Shown: piece by piece, positions 16,060 through 24,281 of the stretch
How the letters are laid out: each line of letters opens with the position of its first letter
Numbering within the stretch: the first letter of the stretch is position 1
Origin: an uncultured Oscillospiraceae bacterium
GTDB taxonomy: Bacteria; Bacillota; Clostridia; Oscillospirales; Acutalibacteraceae
Direction: 5' to 3'
Assembly: GCA_905198295.1 (NCBI GenBank)
Contig: CAJKBW010000009.1
Coordinates: 1-48,022 of the forward strand
DNA length: 48,022 bases
Notes under the pieces: generated by a model
Told to the model about the DNA's origin: nothing
The model's input: the letters and a program-made list of their open reading frames with translations, nothing else
Databases searched by the model: none
Program-made: the position numbers and the translations under genes

Positions 16060-17736
16060 ATGAGAAGACTACGCGGCATTCTTTTGGCGGCTTTGATGGC
16101 CGGTTCGCTTCTTACGGGCTGCAGCGGGCCGGCCGGCGGCCCTTCGGACGGAGAGCGGCCGACACTCAGGCTCTTTATCATCAACGGCAATTACAGCGAG
16201 GGCGCAACCAAGGATTCGGTATGGAAAGCCATTGAAGACGCGGCGAACGTGAACATTGAAATCAGCGGCATGGTAAACAGCGACGACTACTACACCACGC
16301 TGAGTCCCCGCCTGAATTCGGCGACCGATATGCCGGATGTTTTCTTCAGCGTGCCCAACGGTACGGGTGGTGCGTATTATACCTGGGCCAATCAGGCCAC
16401 CGGAATCCTTTACGACTGGACCAATCTGATGGCGGGCAAGGAGGAGCAGTATCCCTATCTGAACAAGCTGTTTACCTCTGAGCAATACCGCAACGTCGCC
16501 TTTGAAGGGGCGCACACCCTGCTGCCGAACTGTGATGTGCCCAACAGCGGCTGGGGTATTTACTACCGCGGCGACTGGCTGATAAAAATCGGGTATTACA
16601 CGGAGGATGAGAATGGGGAAAAACAGCCCCGCGTGCCAGTCAATATGGACGAGTTTCAGGACGTTATGATGAAATTCTCCGATCCCAGCTACAATCTGAA
16701 CCCCGGAACCAAGACCTACGGCATGTCGCCGTTTGCCGGTGAGTGGGCAAACCAGCCCCTCTATCACGCGTTCGGTGCGCCGACGGATTATGATCTGGAT
16801 GAGAACGGCAATGTGGAATACATGTGCCTGACACAGGGGTATAAAAATTTTCTGGAATGGTTCAGCGGCTGCTATAAAAACGGCTGGATTGATCCGCAGT
16901 TTTATACCAATACACCGGGCGGCGGTGGTGACGCCAAGGCGTTTGAAGAGGGACGCACCGGCATCCTGATTACCAATGGCGGAGAGGCCGTGGTCTGGAA
17001 TGCCAAACCCATGGAGGATGTCTGGGGTAAGGGCACCTGCGTTATGGGGCCGCCGCCGATCGGGACAGCCGCTCTCGGCGAAGAGGGAGCCGGCGGATTC
17101 AGCAACTGGGGCGGTATATGGGGCGGCTTCTCGGTCACCAAGGCGTGCACCAATACCGATGCCGCGCTTCGTCTGTTCAACTATTTGTACTCGCCGGAAG
17201 GCCAGATGACCAAAACCTACGGCATAGAAGGTACGCACTGGTCCTGGAATGAGGATAAGACCTCCATAGTAGTAAATCTGGAAAACCGGAATGCCGAACC
17301 GGAGGGAGCCTTTTCCAGCGCCGAAGGCGCGAACGGCGAAACCGATCTGTATGGGAAATACCGGTTTGCCAGCCTTCTCGGCGGTCCGCCGATTCAGTGG
17401 GACGAATACGATCGGTCAGGCACCTTCACATTTTTTCAGGATTATCAATCGATCAACCCGGCGTATGCGGAGCTGATGCAACAGTCGGCGCAGTATTTCA
17501 ACAATGTGGAAACCAGCAAACTGGTGAACTTTACCGTGCTGCCGCAGGCGATGAATAAAAAGACGGTGGCGATTGCCGACCTTTGCAGCACCTATGCCGT
17601 CCAGGTGATCGCCGGACAGAAAAACCTGACGACCGACTGGGACGCGCTGAAAAAATCCTGTGAGGACGAAGGGCTGGAACAGATTTATAAAACCTATGCC
17701 GATGCGGTGGAAAGCCACGGCTTGCTGACGGAATGA
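16060..17736 (+). CDS. Extracellular solute-binding lipoprotein, LplA type
   Basis: 558 residues, start behind GAAGGAGAGGG. The lipobox is LLTGC (Cys21). The large size, the N-terminal LRLFIINGNYSEGATKDSVWKAIE start, and the Trp/Tyr-rich body (NQPLYHAFGAP, FLEWFSGCYKNGWIDPQFY) are typical of LplA-like binding proteins that work with LplB/YtcP permeases on oligosaccharides. It captures the product of surface digestion and delivers it to the permease pair. A 185-base gap with hairpins separates it from the next gene, which could lower downstream expression. Confidence 0.92.
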   Translation: MRRLRGILLAALMAGSLLTGCSGPAGGPSDGERPTLRLFIINGNYSEGATKDSVWKAIEDAANVNIEISGMVNSDDYYTTLSPRLNSATDMPDVFFSVPNGTGGAYYTWANQATGILYDWTNLMAGKEEQYPYLNKLFTSEQYRNVAFEGAHTLLPNCDVPNSGWGIYYRGDWLIKIGYYTEDENGEKQPRVPVNMDEFQDVMMKFSDPSYNLNPGTKTYGMSPFAGEWANQPLYHAFGAPTDYDLDENGNVEYMCLTQGYKNFLEWFSGCYKNGWIDPQFYTNTPGGGGDAKAFEEGRTGILITNGGEAVVWNAKPMEDVWGKGTCVMGPPPIGTAALGEEGAGGFSNWGGIWGGFSVTKACTNTDAALRLFNYLYSPEGQMTKTYGIEGTHWSWNEDKTSIVVNLENRNAEPEGAFSSAEGANGETDLYGKYRFASLLGGPPIQWDEYDRSGTFTFFQDYQSINPAYAELMQQSAQYFNNVETSKLVNFTVLPQAMNKKTVAIADLCSTYAVQVIAGQKNLTTDWDALKKSCEDEGLEQIYKTYADAVESHGLLTE

Positions 17737-17742
17737 GCTGAT

Positions 17743-17791
17743 GCAGGATTTCACGGGCTGTTCAGACAATAGATGGCCCGTGAAATCCTGC
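17743..17791 (+). terminator. Mid-operon hairpin after the binding-protein gene
   Basis: A perfect 16-bp stem (17743-17758 with 17776-17791; arm begins GCAGGATTTCAC) surrounds a 17-base loop. No U-run follows. As often seen after binding-protein genes, it may protect the upstream mRNA and reduce downstream transcripts. Confidence 0.5.
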
Positions 17792-17869
17792 TGTCCGGAG
17801 GTTGCGGACAGGTGCTGAAAGAAAGGGAGGCAGTCCCGGTCCCTGCGCCGTTCTGCCGGGGAATGGTGA

Positions 17870-17901
17870 TAAAAAAGCGGGAGAGAACCGCCCCCTTTTT
17901 T
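17870..17901 (+). terminator. Possible weak attenuator before the first GH-A-like gene
   Basis: A short stem (GCGG 17876-17879 with CCGC 17888-17891), flanked by A6 upstream and T6 at 17896-17901, lies just before the ribosome site. The stem is short, so the call is tentative. Confidence 0.25.
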
Positions 17902-17921
17902 GAGAAAGAGAGGATTTTCCG

Positions 17922-19091
17922 ATGAGGAGAAAGAGATTGCTGTCTTTTTTGCTTGCCGCGGCGCTGCTGTGCGGCGTGCTGACGGGCTGCAGAGAAAAAA
18001 CAGAGGATTCCCCGACGGCGGATCAAACCTATCTTTACGGGATGGATTATATCGCTTATGAAGGGATCGGCAACGGAATCGACTATGTAAAGGCATTTGA
18101 GCTGATGCACAATCTGGGTGTAAAGTCGATCCGCCACTGGATGCATGTGGACTGGTTCTTTGATGAGTCGTTCAATGTCAGGCAGAACAATGTGGATACC
18201 ATGAAGGCCATTCTGGCCGAAGCGGCAAAATACGATTTTCAGCTGGTCGGCATGAATCATCACAATATCAACAAATACGGTCCCTCCCACGTCAACGACA
18301 AGGTATCCCGCAGCAGCAGCTATTACGCGGAGTGGATCGAGAACTACGAACGCGGGTGGTATGAGCTGGCGAAGCTTTTTCCGGAGATTACTATATGGGA
18401 GATCGACAACGAAACCAACAACATTGATTTTATGCACAATGCGGAGGGGGCCGCTGCTTTCTCCCTTCAGGAAATGGCGGATATTTCGACCGATATGTTT
18501 TTCTACGGTTCCCGCGGCGTGCACCGGGCGAATCCGGAGGCTATCACCGTGATGGGCGGTTTTGTCACCTGGTCCGGTGAAGGTTTTTTGAAGGCGGTTT
18601 ATGAGAACATAGAATCGGGCAGTTTTGGCGAAGGCAGCACCGATCCTGATGACTATTTTCAGGCACTGGCCTGGCACCCGTATACCAACGGCTTTAATGC
18701 GGAGGCTTTTGTTACAGCCAATCAGAGCCTTTACGATATCGCTTACAGCTATGAAGGCAAGCACAAGACAGTGTATTTTACCGAACTTGGGAACTGGGAC
18801 GCCACACAAAGTGCGGACAAAGCGGCGGAGTACATCCAGGCGGTATACCAGACGACGGCGGAAAGTCTGCCGTTCGTGGAGTCAATTCATTATTACCGTG
18901 CGTTTGACAACATTCTGGACAACAATTGTCAGGGCGGCATATTCCGTGATCCCAACCCGGACCGGGAGGATATGGAGCAGGGGACCGGCCGGCGGGCAAA
19001 CCCCGGATCTCCCAAACCCAGCGCGTATGCCTATCAGCAGGCCGCCGGAGGAAACGGCAGTCTGGAACTGCTGACAACGGTTTTGGAATAG
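17922..19091 (+). CDS. Clan GH-A-like glycoside hydrolase lipoprotein (copy A)
   Basis: 389 residues, start behind AAAGAGAGGA. The lipobox is LTGC (Cys23). The rest looks like a single TIM barrel. IWEIDNETNN places a candidate acid/base Glu164 after Asn163, as at the end of strand 4 in clan GH-A. YFTELGNWD places a candidate nucleophile Glu288 at strand 7. RHWMH near 71-75 and WHPY (251-254) are shared with the two paralogues downstream. It most resembles GH39/GH5-like enzymes, but the family is not certain. It should act at the cell surface. Copy A is the most divergent of the three; its TELGNWD replaces the TEFGW of copies B and C. Confidence 0.78.
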   Translation: MRRKRLLSFLLAAALLCGVLTGCREKTEDSPTADQTYLYGMDYIAYEGIGNGIDYVKAFELMHNLGVKSIRHWMHVDWFFDESFNVRQNNVDTMKAILAEAAKYDFQLVGMNHHNINKYGPSHVNDKVSRSSSYYAEWIENYERGWYELAKLFPEITIWEIDNETNNIDFMHNAEGAAAFSLQEMADISTDMFFYGSRGVHRANPEAITVMGGFVTWSGEGFLKAVYENIESGSFGEGSTDPDDYFQALAWHPYTNGFNAEAFVTANQSLYDIAYSYEGKHKTVYFTELGNWDATQSADKAAEYIQAVYQTTAESLPFVESIHYYRAFDNILDNNCQGGIFRDPNPDREDMEQGTGRRANPGSPKPSAYAYQQAAGGNGSLELLTTVLE

Positions 19092-19101
19092 GAGACGGAA
19101 G

Positions 19102-20841
19102 ATGAGATATTATCGAAGCAGCGACCGCAGCAACACCTGTCTGCATGTACTGGGAAACGGCCGGATAAATGTCGGTGTCCGCGGATTGGATATTTATATG
19201 GCAAAAGGAAACCATCTGGCCGGCCGGAACGCCCTGTCCGGGTATGTTCCGGAGGAACCGCTGACCGAAGCGTACAGCGAACGCATCCGTGGCCGCGACC
19301 GCTGGAAGTACCGGATACAGGTAGCCGGGGAAGACGCGGGTGTGATGGAGGAATATCTGACCGACCGCGATGTTTTTGTCCGGGAATTTGCGTTGAACCG
19401 GCCGCTGCATTTTGTCATCCGGCCGGATGCCGCGGCCGTTTATGCGCCGGCTTCCGGTGTGTACACGATACCGAAGGGCGCTTATTATGTCAACGACTAT
19501 CCTACGGACCGCGACGCCTGTTTTCGTGTCTGCGGCGATCAGGCGGAGATTCTCACCGCGCCGGATGGCATTCATGTTACCCTTTCGGGACATTCCCGGC
19601 TGCTGATCCGGTTCGGCGAAACGCCGGAGCAGGTACTGGATGACTGCGAGGGAGAGGAGTACAATCCGCTCTGTCCCGCCATGAAGGATACGGCGCTGAA
19701 GGATATCGTGGAGGACTACTGGTATCTTTTCGCTAACTATCGGTCGGACTGCGGCGGCGTCGTAAGCGCGATAGAGTGGAATCTTGCGTATATCCGTGAC
19801 TTATACGGCGCCTCCAGGGGGCTGCTCGCCGCCGGGTTTTACCGGGAAGTCCGGGAGCTGCTGGCCTTTTATCTCGGCGTCTGGAAGAAAAAAGGCTTTT
19901 TGGCCACCGCACAGTCGGTGGGAACCGACGGAGCCATGCACATTCACGAATGCGATGAGGCGGAAAACCCCGGCTATCTGATTCTCCAGGCGTTCGATTA
20001 CTGCGAGGCGGCAGGCGATCCGGCGTTTCTGGAAGAGCTGATGCCCATGCTGCGCTGGGCAATGGAGGTTCAGGTCAGGCATCTCTATCGCGGGATGATG
20101 CCGTTCTGCGGGGATGAAACCTATGTGGCGGGGGGGATGCTGCCTCGGGTGGATGTGGACGATGGCTCCTGTGAGGCGACCATGCTGCTCATCGAATCCG
20201 GGAGGCGTATGACGCCGTATGAACACCGCAGAGAAATTTTTCAGGGTGTGGAAGAGGCGAGGCAACGGTTCACAGAGAATTTTCTGCGGGACGGACGCCT
20301 GATTACCAATAATCCCGAACGGCGCAGCGCACCCGGCCCGACAAAAAAGAAGGGCGTGTGCCCATACTGCTACCGGTATATGGACGACCTCAAACCGAAC
20401 CGGTACAGACTGTACACCTGTCCGGATTGTGCCGCGAAAACCGAGGACATCCGCTCCGACCGCATTTATGCGCTTTCCTGCGTGCAGATGATGCCGGCCT
20501 ACATCCACAGCGATCTGCTGACGGCTGGACAGCAGCGGGATATCTATGAAAGTTTGGCCAGAGATGTGATCCGTATGGGCTGTATCGACGGGAACGGCGC
20601 GGCGGGAAAATGTACCGGATACGAGTACGGCCTGCTGCTTTACGGACTGACGATGACGGACAGCCCCCTGCGGCACGAGCTTTTCCGGATCGTACTGGAC
20701 AGCCGGGACGAGGAGGGGATCTGGGCGGAATACTATGCCGCCGGAAAGCCTGCGGGTATGCGCTGGCGGGTGTGGGAAGGCGGCGTGAATCTGATGGCAC
20801 TTCTGGCGTATGAACGAAAAGAACGGGAGGAAAAGGTATGA
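19102..20841 (+). CDS. Six-hairpin glycosidase-like protein with inserted Cys4 zinc ribbon
   Basis: 579 residues, no signal peptide. The N-terminal ~180 residues are beta-rich; the remainder resembles an (alpha/alpha)6 barrel with a SVGTDGAMHIHECDEAENPGY active-site-like segment (272-292). Between barrel helices, residues 420-443 form CPYC...CPDC, a typical zinc ribbon, which is unusual within a glycosidase-like barrel. The Cys spacing is complete, so the site should bind zinc. It may stabilise the fold or contact the substrate. The gene begins 10 bases after copy A and overlaps copy B by four bases (ATGA), so it is coupled to the GH-A-like hydrolases and probably acts on their product inside the cell. 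Catalysis has not been established. Confidence 0.6.
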   Translation: MRYYRSSDRSNTCLHVLGNGRINVGVRGLDIYMAKGNHLAGRNALSGYVPEEPLTEAYSERIRGRDRWKYRIQVAGEDAGVMEEYLTDRDVFVREFALNRPLHFVIRPDAAAVYAPASGVYTIPKGAYYVNDYPTDRDACFRVCGDQAEILTAPDGIHVTLSGHSRLLIRFGETPEQVLDDCEGEEYNPLCPAMKDTALKDIVEDYWYLFANYRSDCGGVVSAIEWNLAYIRDLYGASRGLLAAGFYREVRELLAFYLGVWKKKGFLATAQSVGTDGAMHIHECDEAENPGYLILQAFDYCEAAGDPAFLEELMPMLRWAMEVQVRHLYRGMMPFCGDETYVAGGMLPRVDVDDGSCEATMLLIESGRRMTPYEHRREIFQGVEEARQRFTENFLRDGRLITNNPERRSAPGPTKKKGVCPYCYRYMDDLKPNRYRLYTCPDCAAKTEDIRSDRIYALSCVQMMPAYIHSDLLTAGQQRDIYESLARDVIRMGCIDGNGAAGKCTGYEYGLLLYGLTMTDSPLRHELFRIVLDSRDEEGIWAEYYAAGKPAGMRWRVWEGGVNLMALLAYERKEREEKV

Positions 20842-22106
20842 ACCGCCGCATACTGGGGATTCTTCTGGCGCTTGTGCTGCTGGGCAGTGCGGGGTGCGGC
20901 GGCGCATCCGGCAGTTCGGCAGCGTCCGCACAGGAGACTCTGCGGAAATACGGCAGCAACTACCGGGCAGATATGGAAACGCCGGAGGACGGCCATCTGT
21001 TCGGTATGTGCTATTTAGCCTGGGAAGGCATCGGGAATGGGATCGATTATCAAAAGGCCTTGCAGCTGATGAAAAATCTCGGCGTGCAGTCGATTCGTCA
21101 TTGGATGCATTTCAGCTATTATATGGAAGATTACCAAACCTTTAAACCGGAAGCCGTTGAGCAGATGCATGACATCCTTGCCGCAATGCGGGAGCAGGGA
21201 TTCCAGGTGATCGGTATGAGTCACGTCAACTGGTCACTGGAATCCGGGCGTTTCGGCGCGGGCAAGCCGGTCCGGCAGCCCTGGGAGGGCAGCGACTACT
21301 ACCGCTGGCTGGAATGCTATGAGGAAACCTGGTATCTGGTTGCCGAGGAATTTCCGGAAATCACCTATTGGGAAATCGATAACGAGATCAACAACAAGGA
21401 TTTTATGTATACGGAAGGGAAATTCGGCGAGAAGCTTTCCACGCAGGAGCTGGCAGCCCTGTCCGCCGATATGCTGTTTTATGCGTCACGCGGTATCCAT
21501 CGTGCGAATCCGAATGCCGTGACGGTGATGGGCGGTATTGTGGATCCGCTGGGACTCGGTATCCCGGAAACAGATACCGGAACGACGATGGTCAATTTTA
21601 TGGAAGCGCTGTATGATGCCATCGAGAGCGGGGATCACGGCAGCTTTTACCCCGATGACTTTTTCCAGGTCGCCGCCTGGCACCCTTATTATTATCAGGG
21701 GAAAGCGGATGACTATTTCGTTCAGGGAAACAATCGGATTTACGAGGTGATCCGCCGGAGAGAAGGTAAGGATAAAAAAGTTTTTCTGACAGAATTCGGC
21801 TGGAACGAATCCATTTGGGGAGAGGAAAACATTGTCGAGGCCATGCGGGATCTTTATACGGTGATCGCCGAACAGATGCCTTATGTGGAAAGCCTGCACT
21901 ATTTCCGTGCTTTTGACAATATCAGCAATAACGGAGAACTGGCTGGCATGTTCTACGATCCCAATCCCGGCCGCATCGATGTAATGCCGGGATCCGACGT
22001 CCGCCGCACGCCGGGAGCGCCCAAGCCGTTTGCCTACGCTTATCAGCAGGCCGCCGGCGGGATGGGCAGTCTGGATGTGCTGATGACGCCGGCGGAAAAT
22101 CCATAA
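20838..22106 (+). CDS. Clan GH-A-like glycoside hydrolase lipoprotein (copy B)
   Basis: 422 residues, start overlapping the previous stop (ATGA) behind GGGAGGAAAAGG. Lipobox is GSAGC (Cys20), with a Ser/Gly/Ala linker. YWEIDNEINN gives candidate acid/base Glu183; VFLTEFGWNE gives candidate nucleophile Glu319. RHWMH and WHPYYY are also present. Very similar to copy C from residue ~55 on (long shared stretches around IPETDTGTT and MEALYDAIESG) and less so to copy A. Extracellular, anchored to the membrane. It is expected to cleave a glycosidic bond in the same substrate as copy A, perhaps a different linkage. Confidence 0.8.
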   Translation: MNRRILGILLALVLLGSAGCGGASGSSAASAQETLRKYGSNYRADMETPEDGHLFGMCYLAWEGIGNGIDYQKALQLMKNLGVQSIRHWMHFSYYMEDYQTFKPEAVEQMHDILAAMREQGFQVIGMSHVNWSLESGRFGAGKPVRQPWEGSDYYRWLECYEETWYLVAEEFPEITYWEIDNEINNKDFMYTEGKFGEKLSTQELAALSADMLFYASRGIHRANPNAVTVMGGIVDPLGLGIPETDTGTTMVNFMEALYDAIESGDHGSFYPDDFFQVAAWHPYYYQGKADDYFVQGNNRIYEVIRRREGKDKKVFLTEFGWNESIWGEENIVEAMRDLYTVIAEQMPYVESLHYFRAFDNISNNGELAGMFYDPNPGRIDVMPGSDVRRTPGAPKPFAYAYQQAAGGMGSLDVLMTPAENP

Positions 22107-22151
22107 GCAGAGAAACCGCATTGCGGATTGTAAAAGAAAGGTGATGATGGC

Positions 22152-23333
22152 GTGAAATTCTCGGAACGTCCCTCCACGGAAAAACCGCAGAAGGGGTTTC
22201 TGTACGGTATGGATTATCTGTCGTTTATGTGGGATGAGAATGGTGTGGATTATCGGACCGGTTTCCAGCTGCTGAACAATCTGGGTGTGCGGTCAGTCCG
22301 CCATTGGATGCACTTTGGTGAATACATGGAGGACTGGCATACATTCCGTCCTGCGGCTGTGCAGAAAATGCACGATATACTGAAGGAGGCGCAACGGTTC
22401 GGTTTTCAGGTGATCGGTATGAATCATGTGAACTGGTCTCTGGAAGAGAAAACATTCTGCGTAGGAAAGCCTTCACGAGGATGTGTCAACTATACACAAT
22501 GGCTGGAAATATACGAAGAAAACTGGTATCTGGCCGTGCGCGAGTTCCCCGAAATCCTGTACTGGGAAATTGACAACGAACTCAACAACAAGGACTTTAT
22601 GTATATTCAGGGGCATTTCGGCGAGAAACTGCCCACCGGGGAACTGGCAGCAATGTCTGCCGATATGCTGTTTCGTGCTTCGCGGGGCATACACCGGGCA
22701 AACCCGCAGGCGATTACGGTGCTGGGCGGAATCGTGGATCCCTACGGACTTGGCATTCCGGAGACGGATACCGGAACAACGATGGTCAATTTTATGGAGG
22801 CGCTGTACGATGCGATTGAAAGCGGCCGGCATGGAAGCACCCGGCCGGATGATTTCTTCGAAGTCGCCGCCTGGCATCCGTATTATTACAAAAACCCGCC
22901 GGACGATTATTTCGTGGAGAAAAACAACGAAATTTACGAGGTCATCCGCCGCCGGGAGAACAAGGAGAAAAAGGTTTTTCTGACAGAATTCGGCTGGGAT
23001 GAATCCCTGTGGGACATGGCCCATATTCCCGCGGCGATCGGGCGGCTGTTTGCGGTGGTAGAGGAAAAGATGCCCTATGTGGAAGCACTGCATTATTATC
23101 GCCTGTTTGACGACGTCACCGAAAACCACAACACAGCGGGCCTGTTCTGTGATCCGGTGGCGCATAGAAAGGATGTCCTCCCCAAAACGGGAGAATGCCG
23201 GGTTGCCGGTTCACCCAAGCCCGGCGCCTATGCGTATCAAAAGGCGGCTGGAGGACAGGGACCGCTTGATTTGTTCCGGGCAGATCGCCCGCCCGCGGCC
23301 GGGAGCGGCACGGCGGAGGTTCCCTCCGACTGA
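22152..23333 (+). CDS. Clan GH-A-like glycoside hydrolase, cytosolic (copy C)
   Basis: 393 residues from a GTG at 22152, with AGAAAGGTGATG upstream; the ATG codons at 22144-22149 lead straight into a stop (MMA). No signal peptide, in contrast to copies A and B. Candidate catalytic residues are Glu143 in YWEIDNELNN and Glu279 in FLTEFGWDE. The end is Pro/Ala-rich and extends beyond copy B. The lack of a leader suggests that it handles imported oligomers with the same linkage that copy B cuts outside. Confidence 0.8.
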   Translation: MKFSERPSTEKPQKGFLYGMDYLSFMWDENGVDYRTGFQLLNNLGVRSVRHWMHFGEYMEDWHTFRPAAVQKMHDILKEAQRFGFQVIGMNHVNWSLEEKTFCVGKPSRGCVNYTQWLEIYEENWYLAVREFPEILYWEIDNELNNKDFMYIQGHFGEKLPTGELAAMSADMLFRASRGIHRANPQAITVLGGIVDPYGLGIPETDTGTTMVNFMEALYDAIESGRHGSTRPDDFFEVAAWHPYYYKNPPDDYFVEKNNEIYEVIRRRENKEKKVFLTEFGWDESLWDMAHIPAAIGRLFAVVEEKMPYVEALHYYRLFDDVTENHNTAGLFCDPVAHRKDVLPKTGECRVAGSPKPGAYAYQKAAGGQGPLDLFRADRPPAAGSGTAEVPSD

Positions 23334-23339
23334 GAGCCT

Positions 23340-23363
23340 CACCCGCCCATACACGGGCGGGTG
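23340..23363 (+). terminator. GC-rich hairpin inside the operon
   Basis: CACCCGCCC (23340-23348) and GGGCGGGTG (23355-23363) form a 9-bp stem with a 6-base loop shortly after copy C. No U-tract is seen. It probably stabilises the transcript or partly terminates it before the esterase gene. Confidence 0.4.
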
Positions 23364-23426
23364 AACAGGCAGTCTCTTCCGCACGGAAGAAGCAGAGAGG
23401 AATTGTATGGAAAGAGAGGAATCCGG

Positions 23427-24116
23427 ATGAAAAGAGAAATCCTGAAGCCAGGGAAACTGTTCCCGCCGGCCGATCTGCGGCGGGACGAATTCGACGCGGA
23501 CAATGAACGTCTCCTCATGGCAGAAGAAGCAGTGGATATCGTTTTTATTGGAGACTCCATAACGGAGGGTTGGGATGTCCGGCGGGAGTTTGGGGATCTG
23601 GGAAACACGGTCAACCGGGGGATCAGCGGTGACGTGATCGATATCATCGAAAAGCGTTTTGCTGCTGATGTGCTCCAGCTCAAGCCGCGGGTGGCAGTGA
23701 TTAACGGCGGAGTGAACAATACGTTTCCGTTTTTTGAGATTGAGGCAGCGACACTTCCTGCGGCGGCTGAAGAGGTCATAAACACTTTTGTGCACGCCTA
23801 TGAGGCGATGTTTGCGGCCTGCCGGCAGGCGGGACAGCGGGTTATTGCTGGTACCATCACACCGCTGGCGGAAGAGCCTTCTCCGGGTGCACAGGCGCGA
23901 AAGAAAGCGGTGGTGCGGATGAATGCGGAGCTGCTGGGGCTTTGTGCCCGGCACGGCGTCCCCTGCGTAGACTACCACACGCCGCTGGCCGCGGCCGACG
24001 GCCTGACCGTACAGCCCGGTATTACCCGTGACGGCGTTCATCCGAATGAGATCGGCTATACTCGTATGGCCCGTGTTATCCGTCCGGTTCTTACCGCAAT
24101 GCTGACCAAAGGATAG
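23427..24116 (+). CDS. SGNH/GDSL-family esterase
   Basis: 229 residues from ATG 23427, behind AGAGAGGA; an upstream in-frame ATG at 23361 lacks a site. All four SGNH blocks are present: GDSITEG (nucleophile Ser), NRGISGD (oxyanion Gly), INGGVNNT (oxyanion Asn) and DGVHPNEIGY (Asp-His of the triad). No signal peptide, so cytosolic. Enzymes of this type in sugar loci commonly remove acetyl or other acyl groups from sugars. As the last gene of the operon it would deacylate imported oligomers. Confidence 0.88.
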   Translation: MKREILKPGKLFPPADLRRDEFDADNERLLMAEEAVDIVFIGDSITEGWDVRREFGDLGNTVNRGISGDVIDIIEKRFAADVLQLKPRVAVINGGVNNTFPFFEIEAATLPAAAEEVINTFVHAYEAMFAACRQAGQRVIAGTITPLAEEPSPGAQARKKAVVRMNAELLGLCARHGVPCVDYHTPLAAADGLTVQPGITRDGVHPNEIGYTRMARVIRPVLTAMLTKG

Positions 24117-24202
24117 TTTACGGCAGGTCTTTGAACAACTGACCTTATCATCCGCCGTATGCCGTCGCTTCTGCACAGGTTTGAACAGGCATCAATAGTG
24201 AT

Positions 24203-24242
24203 AAATAACGCGGACACCGATCAAACGGTGTCCGCGTTATTT
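24203..24242. terminator. Bidirectional terminator at the end of the operon
   Basis: A perfect 17-bp stem (24203-24219 with 24226-24242; AAATAACGCGG arm) with a 6-base loop. The AAATAA/TTATTT flanks serve both the operon ending at 24116 and the convergent AraC gene ending at 24282. Confidence 0.85.
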
Positions 24243-24281
24243 AGTGAAAAAAGGATAGAACGCCGTTTGTTCGCGAAGACA

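Noticed and set aside
16069..17238. 389-codon open frame antisense to the solute-binding protein gene
   Set aside because: No motif or ribosome site; the sense gene is a clear LplA-type lipoprotein.
19801..20931. 376-codon antisense frame across the zinc-ribbon protein gene
   Set aside because: Shadow; the Cys pairs and coupling belong to the sense frame.
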